From the NCBI RefSeq assembly GCF_928381405.1, contig NZ_CAKMSB010000006.1, forward strand, positions 62,001 through 126,000: a stretch of 64,000 bases of DNA, read 5' to 3'. Below the pieces are notes generated by a model, which was not told the DNA's origin, did no database searches, and worked only from the letters and a program-made list of their open reading frames with translations. Position numbers and translations under genes: made by a program. Shown here piece after piece: positions 26,432 to 35,957 of this stretch. This DNA comes from Rothia nasisuis (GTDB lineage Bacteria; Actinomycetota; Actinomycetes; Actinomycetales; Micrococcaceae). The first letter of the stretch is position 1. Each line of letters begins with the position of its first letter.

Positions 26432-27202
26432 CTAGGTGCCTCGGCCTTCTTCGCTACCTCGCACCTTCTGGTGGTACTCGTAGTGTGCGGCGCCAATTTC
26501 TGAGAGGGCGTAAAACCAGCGAATGTGCTCGGCCACGGTGCGGCGGGCGCGTTCGGGGTCTCCCGCAAGAACAGCTGCATAGATGGCGCGGTGCTGTTCT
26601 TGGAGCTCACGCTTGGTAGCGGCCCAATCCTCAAGGTAGGGCACGGCTTCTTGTACGTAACTGACGGTGGCTAAGTGCAGGGAGTCAATGACGGTGTCCA
26701 TCACAATGTTGCCGCTGAGTGATGAGATTTCGTAGTGGAAGCGGGTGTCACAGAAGTGGAAGCGGTCATCTGAGATGTCGGCCCGGTCCATCTCGTCGAG
26801 ATAGCGGAGGGCGTTAGTTAGGGACGCTGTGCGTTCGGGGTCGCTGGCTACGCCGGCTGCGCGGGCGGCAGCTTCGCCTTCGAGTAGGACGCGGGTGTTA
26901 ACGATGTCGGCCACGGGCAGGGTGCGCGTGGCGATGTGCATGCGCAGAGCCCAGCCGAGAGCGTCCGAGGGCTCTGAGACGACAACGGCACCGGCTTTGG
27001 GCCCTGACCCAACGCCAGAGCGTATCAACCCTACTGCCGAGAGAATACGCAGTGCCTCGCGTACGGAGGCCCGGGAGATACCGTATTTTTCGGCTAGTGA
27101 TCGTTCGCCGGGTAGCCGGTCACCTACTCGCAGCTGGCCGTGTCGCAACCGGTATTCGATAGATGTAAGCAGGGCCGTGTAGGTGGGTTCTTTTTCTTTC
27201 AC
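26432..27202 (-). CDS. GntR/FadR family regulator, probably LldR-like lactate regulator
   Basis: 256 residues. The N-terminal winged helix (about 5-75) has LRVGDRLPGERSLAEKYG and SRASVREALRILSAVGLI, typical of the FadR subgroup; the rest is an FCD ligand domain (VADIVNTRVLLEGEAAARA, FHYEISSLSGN, HRAIYAAVLAGDPERARRTVAEHI). It lies downstream of the lactate permease on the same strand. TGGTCAGACCA boxes between the permease and lutA fit the LldR consensus TnGTnnnACnA, so it is likely a lactate-responsive repressor of both units. Confidence 0.87.
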   Translation of the reverse strand: MKEKEPTYTALLTSIEYRLRHGQLRVGDRLPGERSLAEKYGISRASVREALRILSAVGLIRSGVGSGPKAGAVVVSEPSDALGWALRMHIATRTLPVADIVNTRVLLEGEAAARAAGVASDPERTASLTNALRYLDEMDRADISDDRFHFCDTRFHYEISSLSGNIVMDTVIDSLHLATVSYVQEAVPYLEDWAATKRELQEQHRAIYAAVLAGDPERARRTVAEHIRWFYALSEIGAAHYEYHQKVRGSEEGRGT

Positions 27203-27256
27203 ACGCTGCCTTTCGGTGAGAAGGTGTGCGGCGGGGCTATCTTGGGCATAAACCGA

Positions 27257-27301
27257 GGGCGGCGCAGAACCAGCCGTGTGTGCTGTGGTTCTGCGCCGCC
27301 C
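27257..27301 (-). terminator. Terminator after the lactate permease gene
   Basis: A 16-bp perfect stem (GGGCGGCGCAGAACCA and its complement) with a 13-base loop, between the permease stop and the GntR start. It suggests the regulator also has its own promoter or is reached by read-through. Confidence 0.75.
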
Positions 27302-27350
27302 GCCGTGGTGGGGCTTTATCCGGGGCTCACCGGTGTGAGCAGGCCTCGGT

Positions 27351-29066
27351 TTAGCGGTCGCCCAGGTAGGGCTCGACCATCAGGCCCGAGAGAACGGTGG
27401 CCTGGAGCAGAACCAGCACGCAGACCGCGATGAGCAGGACGAAAGACCAGCCCAGAACCGATTTGAAGATTTCGGATTCTTTACCCTCCATGTCAACTGA
27501 GGTGGCTGCAATGGCCAGAGACTGAGGTGAAATCATCTTACCGACCACACCACCGGTGGTGTTAGCTGCCAGCATGAGTTCGGGGTGGGCGCCAGGAACG
27601 CCGTTGGCCTGAAGGTTCTCAGCTGCAGTGACCTGCAACTTAGAGAAGAGTGCGTTGGCTGAGGTATCGGAGCCGGTGACGGCGGTGCCGACCCAGCCTA
27701 GAACGGGTGCCAGGAAGGCGTAGACAACACCCAGGGAGGCGACGTATTCACCGATGGCAACGGTCTGGCCGGAGTAGTTCATGACGAAGGCCAGGGCCAG
27801 AACGAGGGCGATGGTGACGGCTGTCCAGCGCATCTTGTATGCTACGGCGCCGATTTCCTTGATGGCATCTGCAACGGCCAGCTTGTAGGTGCCCTGTTCG
27901 TTGAAGGTGGAGTAGAGGACTGCAACGAGCAAGCCGGAAATCAGCAGGTAGGTGCCGGGGTTGTTGAGCCAGGACCAGGTGTAGGCGGAGTTGACGGGGT
28001 CGCCCGATGCGGTGAGCAGGCGCTCTGAGAGCAGGGGCATCTGGAACTTGATAGCGGTGGTTTTCAACCAGTCAACAAGCGGGGTGAAGAGGTTGGCAAT
28101 ACCGAAGATGATGACAACGACCAGGTAGGGCATGAGGGCCATCCAGATACGGCGGCCGGGTAGGTGTGCAGCTTCGAGGGGAGCGGTGATGCCGTAGCGC
28201 TCGCGCACGCCCTCAACACCGCGGGGCTTGACGAAGCGCATGAAGACAACGGCAACTGCGATGGACACGATGCAGGCTATGACGTCGGTGAGCTGGTAGA
28301 CGAAGTAGGTTGCGGCCCACCACTGGGCGATGGCGAAGGAGGCGCCAATAACCGCTGCGTGAATCCAGGCGTCCTTGAGGCCCTTGATGCCATCAAGGAT
28401 CCAGAGCAGGATGAAGGGCACGAAGAAGGCAATAAAAGGGGCCTGGTGGCCAACAATTGCGGCAACATTAACCGCTGCCTGCGCGCCTTGTTCGTTGGCG
28501 CCGTAGACTACTTCACCGGCGGTGGTGATGGGGATTGCTACTGCTCCGAAGGCAACGGGGGCAGTGTTGGCAATCAGGACGGTGGTGGCAGCCTTGAGGG
28601 GCTTGACACCGAGAGCCAGAATCATGGTTGCAGTAATGGCAACGGGGGCGCCAAAGCCTGCTAGAGCTTCGAGCAGGCCACCGAAGCAGAAGGCAATCAG
28701 GATGGCCTGGATGCGCAGGTCTCCGCCACCAATGAGGTCGAAGGTGCGGCGCAGGTCTTCAAAGCGACCTGAGAGTACGGTGACCTGGTAGAACCAGATG
28801 GCCATGAGGATAACCCAGGCGATGGGGAAGAGGCCGTAGATGCCGCCGCGGAAGGCGGACATGCCAGCCAAATCCCAGGGCATACCGAAGCCAAAGACAG
28901 CAACGAGCACGGCAACGACGAGGGAGACGAGGCCTGCGACGTGGGCTCGGGCCTTGAAGCCCAGCAACATGATAAAGAATGCCAGAAGCGGCAGGGTTGA
29001 GACGAGCGCGCTGAGCGCCAGGCTACCCCCTACAGCATCGGTAACAGCGGTGTAGGTGTTTTCCAC
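27351..29066 (-). CDS. lctP: L-lactate permease
   Basis: 571-residue polytopic membrane protein of the LctP/LldP family, importing lactate with protons. Roughly 13 hydrophobic segments are visible; conserved parts include GLLEALAGFGAPVAITATMIL, WVGTAVTGSDTSANALFSKLQ and AANTTGGVVGKMISPQSLAIA near the C-terminus. It diverges from lutABC with LldR-like boxes in between, so import and oxidation of lactate should be co-regulated. Confidence 0.95.
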   Translation of the reverse strand: MENTYTAVTDAVGGSLALSALVSTLPLLAFFIMLLGFKARAHVAGLVSLVVAVLVAVFGFGMPWDLAGMSAFRGGIYGLFPIAWVILMAIWFYQVTVLSGRFEDLRRTFDLIGGGDLRIQAILIAFCFGGLLEALAGFGAPVAITATMILALGVKPLKAATTVLIANTAPVAFGAVAIPITTAGEVVYGANEQGAQAAVNVAAIVGHQAPFIAFFVPFILLWILDGIKGLKDAWIHAAVIGASFAIAQWWAATYFVYQLTDVIACIVSIAVAVVFMRFVKPRGVEGVRERYGITAPLEAAHLPGRRIWMALMPYLVVVIIFGIANLFTPLVDWLKTTAIKFQMPLLSERLLTASGDPVNSAYTWSWLNNPGTYLLISGLLVAVLYSTFNEQGTYKLAVADAIKEIGAVAYKMRWTAVTIALVLALAFVMNYSGQTVAIGEYVASLGVVYAFLAPVLGWVGTAVTGSDTSANALFSKLQVTAAENLQANGVPGAHPELMLAANTTGGVVGKMISPQSLAIAATSVDMEGKESEIFKSVLGWSFVLLIAVCVLVLLQATVLSGLMVEPYLGDR

Positions 29067-29522
29067 TGCGGTTCTCCTTTGTGTGATGTGTGTTCTGGTA
29101 GGTGCCGCTTCTGCGGGGCATCTGCCAAAAGAATGTGGTCTAACCTTGTGTGGTCAGACCATTATGTTCGAGGTCTAGGTTACATGACTCTGTTCACAGA
29201 GACCAAGTTTTGGAGGGAGCTCACGCCCGGTAATTTTTTCTGCCTGCCTAGTAGTGGGCTTTCGCGGGCTCAAACTGCCTGTATAACCGTTATTGCGACG
29301 GGGGGCGTGGCCTGACCAATAGGTTATTTGCTGAGGAAAATGTGCCCTATTTAAAGTGTTAATTCGTGCCTGCAATCGTGTTAAATGAAGAGTAAGAACA
29401 GAGAATCTAAACAGGCACCTGCCTTGGTGAGCCCACCCTTCTGCGCCCCGGCGTCCTTGTGACGCACGGCCGCCGGGGTGCCGCTCAGGCATCGCGCCGT
29501 ACAGCAGATAGAGAGAACCAAC
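29067..29522. other. Divergent regulatory region between lctP and lutA
   Basis: 456 bases without a gene. The lctP-proximal part has the operator boxes at 29136-29161 next to a minus-strand CATAAT (29166-29161) that could be the lctP -10. The part at 29330-29400 is AT-rich and probably holds the lutA promoter. Other ORFs here look non-coding. Confidence 0.6.
29136..29161. promoter_or_regulatory. Two LldR/FadR-type operator boxes
   Basis: TGGTCAGACCA at 29151-29161 is a perfect palindrome fitting TnGTnnnACnA; TGGTCTAACCT at 29136-29146 is a near match, offset by 15 bases. The perfect box abuts the possible lctP -10 element, suiting repression. Confidence 0.65.
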
Positions 29523-30320
29523 ATGCGTGTCGCACTGTTTTCAACGTGCATCGTCGACGCAATGTACCCCAAGGTAGCCAAAGCTACCGTAGACATTCTG
29601 GAGCGCCTGGGCCACGAGGTCGTGTTCCCGCAGGGTCAGACCTGCTGCTCGCAGATGCATGTCAACTCGGGGTACTTCGACGATGCCTACCCCATCGTCA
29701 AAACCCACGTGGAGGCCTTCACCGAATGGGACTTCGATGCCATCGTGGCCCCCTCAGGTTCCTGCGTGGCCTCGCTGGGCCACCAGCAGCCCATGATTGC
29801 AGAACGAGCAGGTGATCAAGCAACCGCCCAGACCGCTACGTCCCTAGCTGCCCGCTCCTTTGAACTGGCAGAGTTCCTCATCGACGTCTGCGGTATCACC
29901 AACGCAGCTGAACAGCTCGGCTCCTACTTTCCCGAAAAAGTCACCTACCACTCCTCCTGCCACGGCATGCGCCTGCTACACCTGGGTACCCGTCAGGAGG
30001 ATTTGATCCGCACAGTGGGGGGCCTGGAATACACCCAGATTGACGGCCTGGACCAGTGCTGCGGCTTTGGCGGCACCTTCTCCTTCAAGAACGCTGACAC
30101 CTCAGGTGCCATGGTCGCCGACAAGGTAGAGAACATCGAAGCCACCGGCGCGTCCGTCTGCACCGGTGGTGACTCCTCCTGCCTGATGAACATTGGCGGC
30201 GCCCTCTCCCGCAAGAGCTCGCCCGTCCAGACCGTTCACTTTGCCGAGATTCTAGCCTCCACCCAGGAGAACCCGCTCACAGTCACCGGCCCCGTAGCAG
30301 TTACCACAGGAGGTAAGTAA
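29523..30320 (+). CDS. lutA: Lactate utilisation protein A (Fe-S oxidoreductase subunit)
   Basis: 265 residues. LutA/LldE family subunit of the LutABC L-lactate oxidation complex. Two cysteine-rich CCG-type domains: TCCSQMHVNSGYFDDA at about 39-54, and SSCHGMRLLHLG with DQCCGFGGTFSFKNA further on. The ATG at 29523 starts MRVALFSTCIVDAMYP, matching the family N-terminus. lutB follows after 3 bases. Confidence 0.94.
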   Translation: MRVALFSTCIVDAMYPKVAKATVDILERLGHEVVFPQGQTCCSQMHVNSGYFDDAYPIVKTHVEAFTEWDFDAIVAPSGSCVASLGHQQPMIAERAGDQATAQTATSLAARSFELAEFLIDVCGITNAAEQLGSYFPEKVTYHSSCHGMRLLHLGTRQEDLIRTVGGLEYTQIDGLDQCCGFGGTFSFKNADTSGAMVADKVENIEATGASVCTGGDSSCLMNIGGALSRKSSPVQTVHFAEILASTQENPLTVTGPVAVTTGGK

Positions 30321-30323
30321 GAC

Positions 30324-31949
30324 ATGTCAACTACCGCACTGGGTATGCCCAAGGTCCGCCACGGCGTTGGCAACATCTTCGAGTTCGAGCCCTTCCCCGA
30401 ATACGCCGAAAAGGAGCTACAGAACGAGCAGCTGCGCGCCAACCTGGGCTTTGCTACCCACAAGATTCGCACCAAGCGCGCCAACGTCATCAGTGAACTG
30501 CCCGACTGGCAGGAGCTACGCACCGCCGGTTCCATGATCAAGCAAAAGGTCATGGCCAACCTCGACACCTACCTCGAAGAATTCGAAAAGAACTTCACCG
30601 CCCGCGGCGGCCACGTACACTGGGCGCGCGACGCCCACGAGGCCAACGAGATTGCCCTCAAGCTCATTCAGGCTGAAGGCGTCACCGAGGTCAACAAGAT
30701 TAAATCGATGGCCACCGCAGAGACCGGCCTCAACGAGTTCCTTGAAGAGCACGGCATTTCGGCTATCGAAACCGACCTTGCAGAAGAAATCGTGCAGCTA
30801 GGCGACAATGACCGCCCCTCCCATATTCTGGTGCCCGCTATTCACCGCAACCGCACCGAAATTCGTGATATCTTCCTCAAGAAAATTGAGGGGGTCAACC
30901 CCGACCTGTCCAACGACCCCGCTGAGCTGGCTGAGGCCTCCCGCTTCCGCCTGCGCGAAAAGTTCTTGGTCAACAAGGTCGCTATCTCGGGCGTCAACTT
31001 CGGTATCGCAGAAACCGGCACCATGACCATCGTTGAGTCTGAGGGCAACGGCCGCATGTGCCTGACCCTGCCCGATACCCTCATCACCTTCATGGGCATC
31101 GAAAAGCTACTGCCGACCGTCCAGGACCTTGAGGTCTTCACCCAGCTGCTGCCCCGCTCGTCCACCGGTGAGCGTATGAACCCCTACACCTCCATGTGGA
31201 CCGGAGTCACCCCCGGTGACGGCCCCCAGAACCTGCACGTGATCCTCATGGACAACGGTCGTACAGCCGCACTGGCTGACCAGGTTGGCCGTCAGGCTCT
31301 GCACTGCATCCGCTGCTCGGCCTGCATGAACGTTTGCCCCGTCTACGAACGCGCGGGCGGCCACGCCTATGGTTCCACCTATCCCGGCCCCATCGGCGCG
31401 ATTCTCTCACCCCAGCTGGGCGGTATAGAGAACCAGTACAACTCCACCCTGCCCTACGCTTCCTCCCTCTGCGGTGCCTGCTACGATGCCTGCCCCGTCA
31501 AAATCAACATCCCTGACGTGCTGGTCCACCTGCGCGGCAAGGCCGTTGACCACGAAAAGGCCCAGGGCGAGTTCGCCGGTGGCAAGAAGGAACGCCACGT
31601 GCAGATGGACGCCATGATGTTCGGTGCTAAGAAGCTCTTTAGCTCCGGTAAGCTCATGGCCCTGGCTACCAAGGGTCTGCCCGCTTCCAAGTTGATTACT
31701 GGCAAGAAGGGTAAGATTACCAAGCTACCCGGTATCGTTGGCGGCTGGACCGAATACCGCGACATTCCCGAGCCCCCCAAGAGCTCCTTCCGCAATGAGT
31801 GGAAGAAGGAGCGCGGCTCCGCCCCCAAGCGTGTGGGTGGCGAACGCGTTGACCTGCAGGCCATCATCGCAGCCAACCAGGGCAAGATTGCCGAGGCCCA
31901 CGCTAACGCTGAGACCGCCAACCCCATCGCCCCCAAGGAGGCTAACTAA
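30324..31949 (+). CDS. lutB: Lactate utilisation protein B (ferredoxin-type Fe-S protein)
   Basis: 541 residues, LutB/LldF family. An N-terminal LUD-like domain (ETGLNEFLEEHGI, GVNFGIAETGTMTIVESEGNG) is followed by two [4Fe-4S] motifs, CIRCSACMNVCPVY at about 331-344 and CGACYDACPVKI at about 373-384. The C-terminal tail of roughly 90 residues is basic. The stop overlaps the lutC start as TAATG, so expression is coupled. Confidence 0.95.
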   Translation: MSTTALGMPKVRHGVGNIFEFEPFPEYAEKELQNEQLRANLGFATHKIRTKRANVISELPDWQELRTAGSMIKQKVMANLDTYLEEFEKNFTARGGHVHWARDAHEANEIALKLIQAEGVTEVNKIKSMATAETGLNEFLEEHGISAIETDLAEEIVQLGDNDRPSHILVPAIHRNRTEIRDIFLKKIEGVNPDLSNDPAELAEASRFRLREKFLVNKVAISGVNFGIAETGTMTIVESEGNGRMCLTLPDTLITFMGIEKLLPTVQDLEVFTQLLPRSSTGERMNPYTSMWTGVTPGDGPQNLHVILMDNGRTAALADQVGRQALHCIRCSACMNVCPVYERAGGHAYGSTYPGPIGAILSPQLGGIENQYNSTLPYASSLCGACYDACPVKINIPDVLVHLRGKAVDHEKAQGEFAGGKKERHVQMDAMMFGAKKLFSSGKLMALATKGLPASKLITGKKGKITKLPGIVGGWTEYRDIPEPPKSSFRNEWKKERGSAPKRVGGERVDLQAIIAANQGKIAEAHANAETANPIAPKEAN

Positions 31950-32590
31950 TGTCTGATGCAAAAGCCGAGATTCTGGGCCGCATCCGCTCCTCCCTCTGGG
32001 ACCACCCGCAACCAGAAGAGCCGACCCGTGCCTACCGCCGCGAGAGTGACAAGGGCACCGAAGAGATTATTGAGATGCTGGTCGACCGTCTAGTCGACTA
32101 CAAGGCCAACGTCTACCACGAGACCGACGAGACCATCGCGGCCCGTGTGAGCGAACTGTTGGGGCAGTCCTCTCGCTACGTGGTTCCCAACGGCCTGAAG
32201 TCAGAGTGGTTGCCCGAGGATACCGCCGTCCGCTCTCGTGTGGTTGACTCCGGTAATGTAAACAAGCCCGGTGCCCTGAGCGTGCGCGAGCTGGACGCCA
32301 TTGACGCGGTTGTTACCTCCTCGACTGTCTCCTGCGCCGAGACCGGCACGATTGCCCTGAACTCCACAGAGCAGGAGGGCCGCCGCGCCATCACCCTGGT
32401 GCCCGACCACCACATTTGCGTGGTTCCCGTGGACACCATTGTTGAGCTCATCCCTGAGACCGTGGCCCGCCTGAACTTTGACAAGCCCATCACCTGGATT
32501 TCAGGGCCGTCAGCGACCTCAGACATCGAGCTGATTCGCGTGGAGGGCGTGCACGGCCCCCGTACCCTGGACGTCATCATTCTCTCGTAG
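31949..32590 (+). CDS. lutC: Lactate utilisation protein C (LUD domain)
   Basis: 213 residues, LUD-domain subunit completing the LutABC complex. Characteristic segments: VTSSTVSCAETGTIALNS, RRAITLVPDHHICVVPVDTIVELIPE and SGPSATSDIELIRVEGVHGP. Last gene of the operon, followed by a long palindrome at 32606 that could act as its terminator. Confidence 0.95.
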   Translation: MSDAKAEILGRIRSSLWDHPQPEEPTRAYRRESDKGTEEIIEMLVDRLVDYKANVYHETDETIAARVSELLGQSSRYVVPNGLKSEWLPEDTAVRSRVVDSGNVNKPGALSVRELDAIDAVVTSSTVSCAETGTIALNSTEQEGRRAITLVPDHHICVVPVDTIVELIPETVARLNFDKPITWISGPSATSDIELIRVEGVHGPRTLDVIILS

Positions 32591-32605
32591 ACCCGCCACC
32601 CAACT

Positions 32606-32671
32606 TATGGATCAGTCAGTTCGCATTTTGCGGGTAAACAACCCCACAAAATGCGAACTGACTGGTCCATA
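32606..32671. repeat. Long palindrome / terminator-like hairpin after lutC
   Basis: 25-bp arms (TATGGATCAGTCAGTTCGCA... and its complement) with one T-G wobble and a 16-base loop. Stable enough to stop transcription from lutC, though no T-run follows. Confidence 0.8.
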
Positions 32672-32710
32672 GGTTTAGAGTGGAGATGACGAGATGAGGG
32701 GAGGGGAACT

Positions 32711-33724
32711 ATGGCATATATGGCCGGGGCGGGCAGAGTCATTGGCGTTGACCTGGCGCGCTGCGCCGCCCTGATAAGCATGTTCGTTGCTCACGTTGCG
32801 CCGGGGCGCGGGCCCGGTGGCGTATTTAACCTGAGCGAGTTTCTTGCGGCCCCTCTCTTCGCTTTCCTGCTAGGCGCTGCGACCTTCCTGTCGTCTCAAC
32901 GCATGAGCTTCTCAGCTCTCTTTGCCTCGTCAGTAGTTCGCGCTATCGCCCTGGTGGCGGTTGGTCTCTATATCGGCTCTTGGGGCGCGCACGTGGATAT
33001 CGTGCTGGAGTACCTGGGGCTTCTGAGCCTGCTGATGGCTCCGCTGGTTTTTCTGCCCCGGTGGGCGCTGGGAATCCTAGCGGTAGCAAGCTGGTGGTTC
33101 GCTGCACAGGCACGCGACTATTTCGCTCCCCAGTACACGGACGCCCTGGCGGACGGCAGCCACACCGCCTATCTTGTGCAGTGGATGTTCACCGGGCCTA
33201 ACTACCAGGTCTTTACCCTGTTGACCTACGCCTGTGCGGGCGCGGTGATTGCAACCTTCATGGAGCGCTGGGGTGTGCTGGGCGACACCGCTCTGGCGGT
33301 AGTGGGTAGCACGGCAGCCGGAGCCCTCTTCTGGTACTCGCGCACGGCCGTCCCCGAATTTCTGCCCTACACCTCTAGCCGCCTGGAGATTGCTTTTAGC
33401 CTGTCGGCCTGCCTGGCTGCAACAGGCTGGTGCTGCCTCTTGGCACGTGCGCTGGCCAGCCGAGAGGCGCTACTTGCGCCTCTGATACTGGCCGGGCGTA
33501 TGACGCTGAGCCTCTACGTTCTGCAGGTTGCTGCGCTGGCAATCTATGCGAGCTACGCCCCAGGTCGCGGGTTGCCCAGTGCCGACGACTCCTACCCCAT
33601 GATGGTGGGTCTAATTCTAGGTGCCCTCCTCTTTGCCTGGCTGTGGGACCGCCTGCTGGGGCACACCCCTGTGCACCGCGGCCCTCTTGAGACGCCGTTA
33701 GCGTGGATTTCCGGCAGGGGATAG
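32711..33724 (+). CDS. Membrane acyltransferase-like protein (DUF1624/HGSNAT-like or DUF418-like)
   Basis: 337 residues, about 9-10 hydrophobic helices. The opening RVIGVDLARCAALISMFVAHV resembles the first helix of heparan-alpha-glucosaminide N-acetyltransferase-like/DUF1624 proteins, where a membrane His is catalytic; the C-terminal half (LAGRMTLSLYVLQVAALAIYA) resembles DUF418. A strong GGAGGGGA site lies 5 bases before the ATG. It may acylate a cell-envelope component. The next gene begins 9 bases later. Confidence 0.75.
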   Translation: MAYMAGAGRVIGVDLARCAALISMFVAHVAPGRGPGGVFNLSEFLAAPLFAFLLGAATFLSSQRMSFSALFASSVVRAIALVAVGLYIGSWGAHVDIVLEYLGLLSLLMAPLVFLPRWALGILAVASWWFAAQARDYFAPQYTDALADGSHTAYLVQWMFTGPNYQVFTLLTYACAGAVIATFMERWGVLGDTALAVVGSTAAGALFWYSRTAVPEFLPYTSSRLEIAFSLSACLAATGWCCLLARALASREALLAPLILAGRMTLSLYVLQVAALAIYASYAPGRGLPSADDSYPMMVGLILGALLFAWLWDRLLGHTPVHRGPLETPLAWISGRG

Positions 33725-33733
33725 ACTCTCAGC

Positions 33734-35887
33734 ATGCATACTTTTCCTTCGGGGGCAGGCTCTGCCAAGGCCCGTTCGTCCTCGCGCACCTGGGTGCGGG
33801 TAGCCCTGGCTGCCCTGCTTACCCTAGCCTGGCTGGCCGTGGCAGGTATCGGCGGGCCCTACTTTGGCAAAATTTCTGAAGTTTCTACCAACTCTCAGAC
33901 CGACTTTCTGCCCGCCTCTGCTGAATCCACCCAGGTGGTAGAGCAGCAGGGCGACTTTTTGGGCACCGACGCGGTGCCCGCAATCCTTGTCTTTGAGGCG
34001 GACGGCTCCCTCACCGAAGCTCACCGCACCTACCTGGAGGGTTTGACCGACCAGCTGGCGGCGTCCGGAACCTTCACCGGTGAGAGTTCCCCCGTCATCT
34101 ACTCAGAGGACGGCCGGGCGGCAGAGCTGGTCCTCCCCATCTCCACCGATGTGGAGACCCGAGAGGTCGTTGACGGCATCCGTGCTGAGATAGCCCAAGC
34201 ACCCAACGGTCTGACCGGGTACGTGACCGGCCCCGCGGGCTTCTCTGCTGACCTGGTCGAAGCCTTTGGCGGTATCGACGGTATCCTGCTGGCGGTAGCC
34301 CTCATCGTGGTCTTTGTGATTCTGCTGGTCGTCTACCGCTCACCCCTGCTCCCCATCATCGTATTGATCAGCTCGATGGTTGCCCTCTCGGGCGCGATTT
34401 TCGTCATCTGGCACATGGCGAATGCTGGCTGGGTGATGATTAACGGCCAGGTGCAGGGCATTCTGCTAATTTTGGTGGTGGGTGCCGCCACCGACTACTC
34501 CCTGCTCTATGTAGCCCGCTACCGTGAGGCCCTGACCCAGCACGTTTCCCGCTGGGAGGCAACACGGGCCGCCTGGCGCGGCTCCCTCGAACCGATCCTG
34601 GCCTCTGGTGGCACGGTGATTGCGGGCCTGCTCTGCCTGCTGCTCTCCGAGCTGTCGTCCAATAAGGCTCTGGGCCCCGTGGCTGCGACCGGTATCGTAC
34701 TGTCGATGCTGGCCTCGCTCACCTTCCTGCCCGCCGTCCTGGCCCTGATGGGCAGGGTGGCCTTCTGGCCTGCCCGCCCCCTATACTCCTCTGAGGTGAA
34801 GGACGCTTCGGCCGGCTTCTGGACAAAAGTTTCAGCTTTTGTGGCGGGCAAGCCCCGCAAGGTCTGGCTGGTTACCGCCCTGGTGCTGGCTCTTTTTGCC
34901 GGCTTTTCTGCAACCTTTCAGGCCAACGGCGTGCGTCAGTCTGACCTGGTGCTGGGAGAGTCCCAGGCCAGGGACGGCCAGAACGTGCTTGCTGAGCACT
35001 TCCCCGGTGGCTCAGGTTCACCGGCTAACGTCATTATTCCCGCAATTGAACAGGAGGCGGCTGTGGCGGCCCTCGATAGCCTGGATGGGGTAAGCTCCAT
35101 CGCCGCTGTAGCCCAAGACTCACCTGCTGGCACTGTTCCGGTGGGGGTATCCGCTGAGTCGGCACCGCCCGCTTTTGCCGGTATCAGCCCCACGGAGGTC
35201 GGGGGGCGTATCATGCTCCAGGTAACCCTGGCCGACCCCGCTGACTCACAGCAGGCAGAAGAAACCGTTGGCCAGATGCGTGAGATCCTTGCCAGCGAGG
35301 CCCCCGGCTCGCTGGTAGGCGGAACCACCGCGTCCGCACTTGACACCATCGACAGCGCCCAGCGCGACCGGGCCCTGATTATCCCGGTTGTACTCGCAGT
35401 GATCACCCTCATCTTGATGGTTCTGTTGCGCTCAATTCTGGCACCGCTGACTCTGGTTGCCGCCACGGTGCTCTCCTACCTCACGGCCCTGGGTGTTTCT
35501 GCCCTGGTTTTCAACCACCTTTTCAACTTTCCCGGGGCCGACCCCACCGTGCCCCTCTACGGGTTTGTATTCCTGGTAGCTCTGGGTATTGACTACACCA
35601 TCTTTCTTATGACCCGCGTAAGAGAAGAGGCCCTGCATCAGGGAACCAAGAGTGGCCTGCGGACCGCCCTGGTGGCAACCGGCGGGGTGATTACCTCAGC
35701 CGGTATCGTGCTGGCTGCAACCTTCGCCGCCCTGGGTGTTATTCCGCTGATCTTCTTGGCCCAGCTTGCCTTCATCGTTGCCTTTGGCGTGCTACTCGAT
35801 GCGACCGTGGTGCGTGCCCTGCTCATTCCTGCCCTTGTTGAAGACATCGGCAAGAAAATCTGGTGGCCTTCTCGGCTGGCTCGGTAG
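33734..35887 (+). CDS. MMPL/RND family transporter
   Basis: 717-residue inner-membrane transporter with the standard MMPL plan: N-terminal helix (VRVALAALLTLAWLAVAGI), periplasmic-side domain, helix bundle with GILLILVVGAATDYSLLYVARYREAL, second external domain (about 390-540), and C-terminal bundle with GFVFLVALGIDYTIFLMTRVREEA. It lacks the long coiled coil of the MMPL protein at 19013. It is co-oriented with, and 9 bases from, the membrane acyltransferase-like gene, suggesting acylation and export of the same envelope molecule; that link is inference. Confidence 0.92.
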   Translation: MHTFPSGAGSAKARSSSRTWVRVALAALLTLAWLAVAGIGGPYFGKISEVSTNSQTDFLPASAESTQVVEQQGDFLGTDAVPAILVFEADGSLTEAHRTYLEGLTDQLAASGTFTGESSPVIYSEDGRAAELVLPISTDVETREVVDGIRAEIAQAPNGLTGYVTGPAGFSADLVEAFGGIDGILLAVALIVVFVILLVVYRSPLLPIIVLISSMVALSGAIFVIWHMANAGWVMINGQVQGILLILVVGAATDYSLLYVARYREALTQHVSRWEATRAAWRGSLEPILASGGTVIAGLLCLLLSELSSNKALGPVAATGIVLSMLASLTFLPAVLALMGRVAFWPARPLYSSEVKDASAGFWTKVSAFVAGKPRKVWLVTALVLALFAGFSATFQANGVRQSDLVLGESQARDGQNVLAEHFPGGSGSPANVIIPAIEQEAAVAALDSLDGVSSIAAVAQDSPAGTVPVGVSAESAPPAFAGISPTEVGGRIMLQVTLADPADSQQAEETVGQMREILASEAPGSLVGGTTASALDTIDSAQRDRALIIPVVLAVITLILMVLLRSILAPLTLVAATVLSYLTALGVSALVFNHLFNFPGADPTVPLYGFVFLVALGIDYTIFLMTRVREEALHQGTKSGLRTALVATGGVITSAGIVLAATFAALGVIPLIFLAQLAFIVAFGVLLDATVVRALLIPALVEDIGKKIWWPSRLAR

Positions 35888-35905
35888 AATCGCCCGCGGT
35901 CACGC

Positions 35906-35937
35906 ACAAGGGCCACCTCATCTGAGGTGGCCCTTGT
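35906..35937. terminator. Bidirectional terminator
   Basis: A 15-bp perfect stem (ACAAGGGCCACCTCA and complement) with a 2-base loop between convergent genes. Confidence 0.85.
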
Positions 35938-35957
35938 TAGCTATAGGAGCTCGGGGT

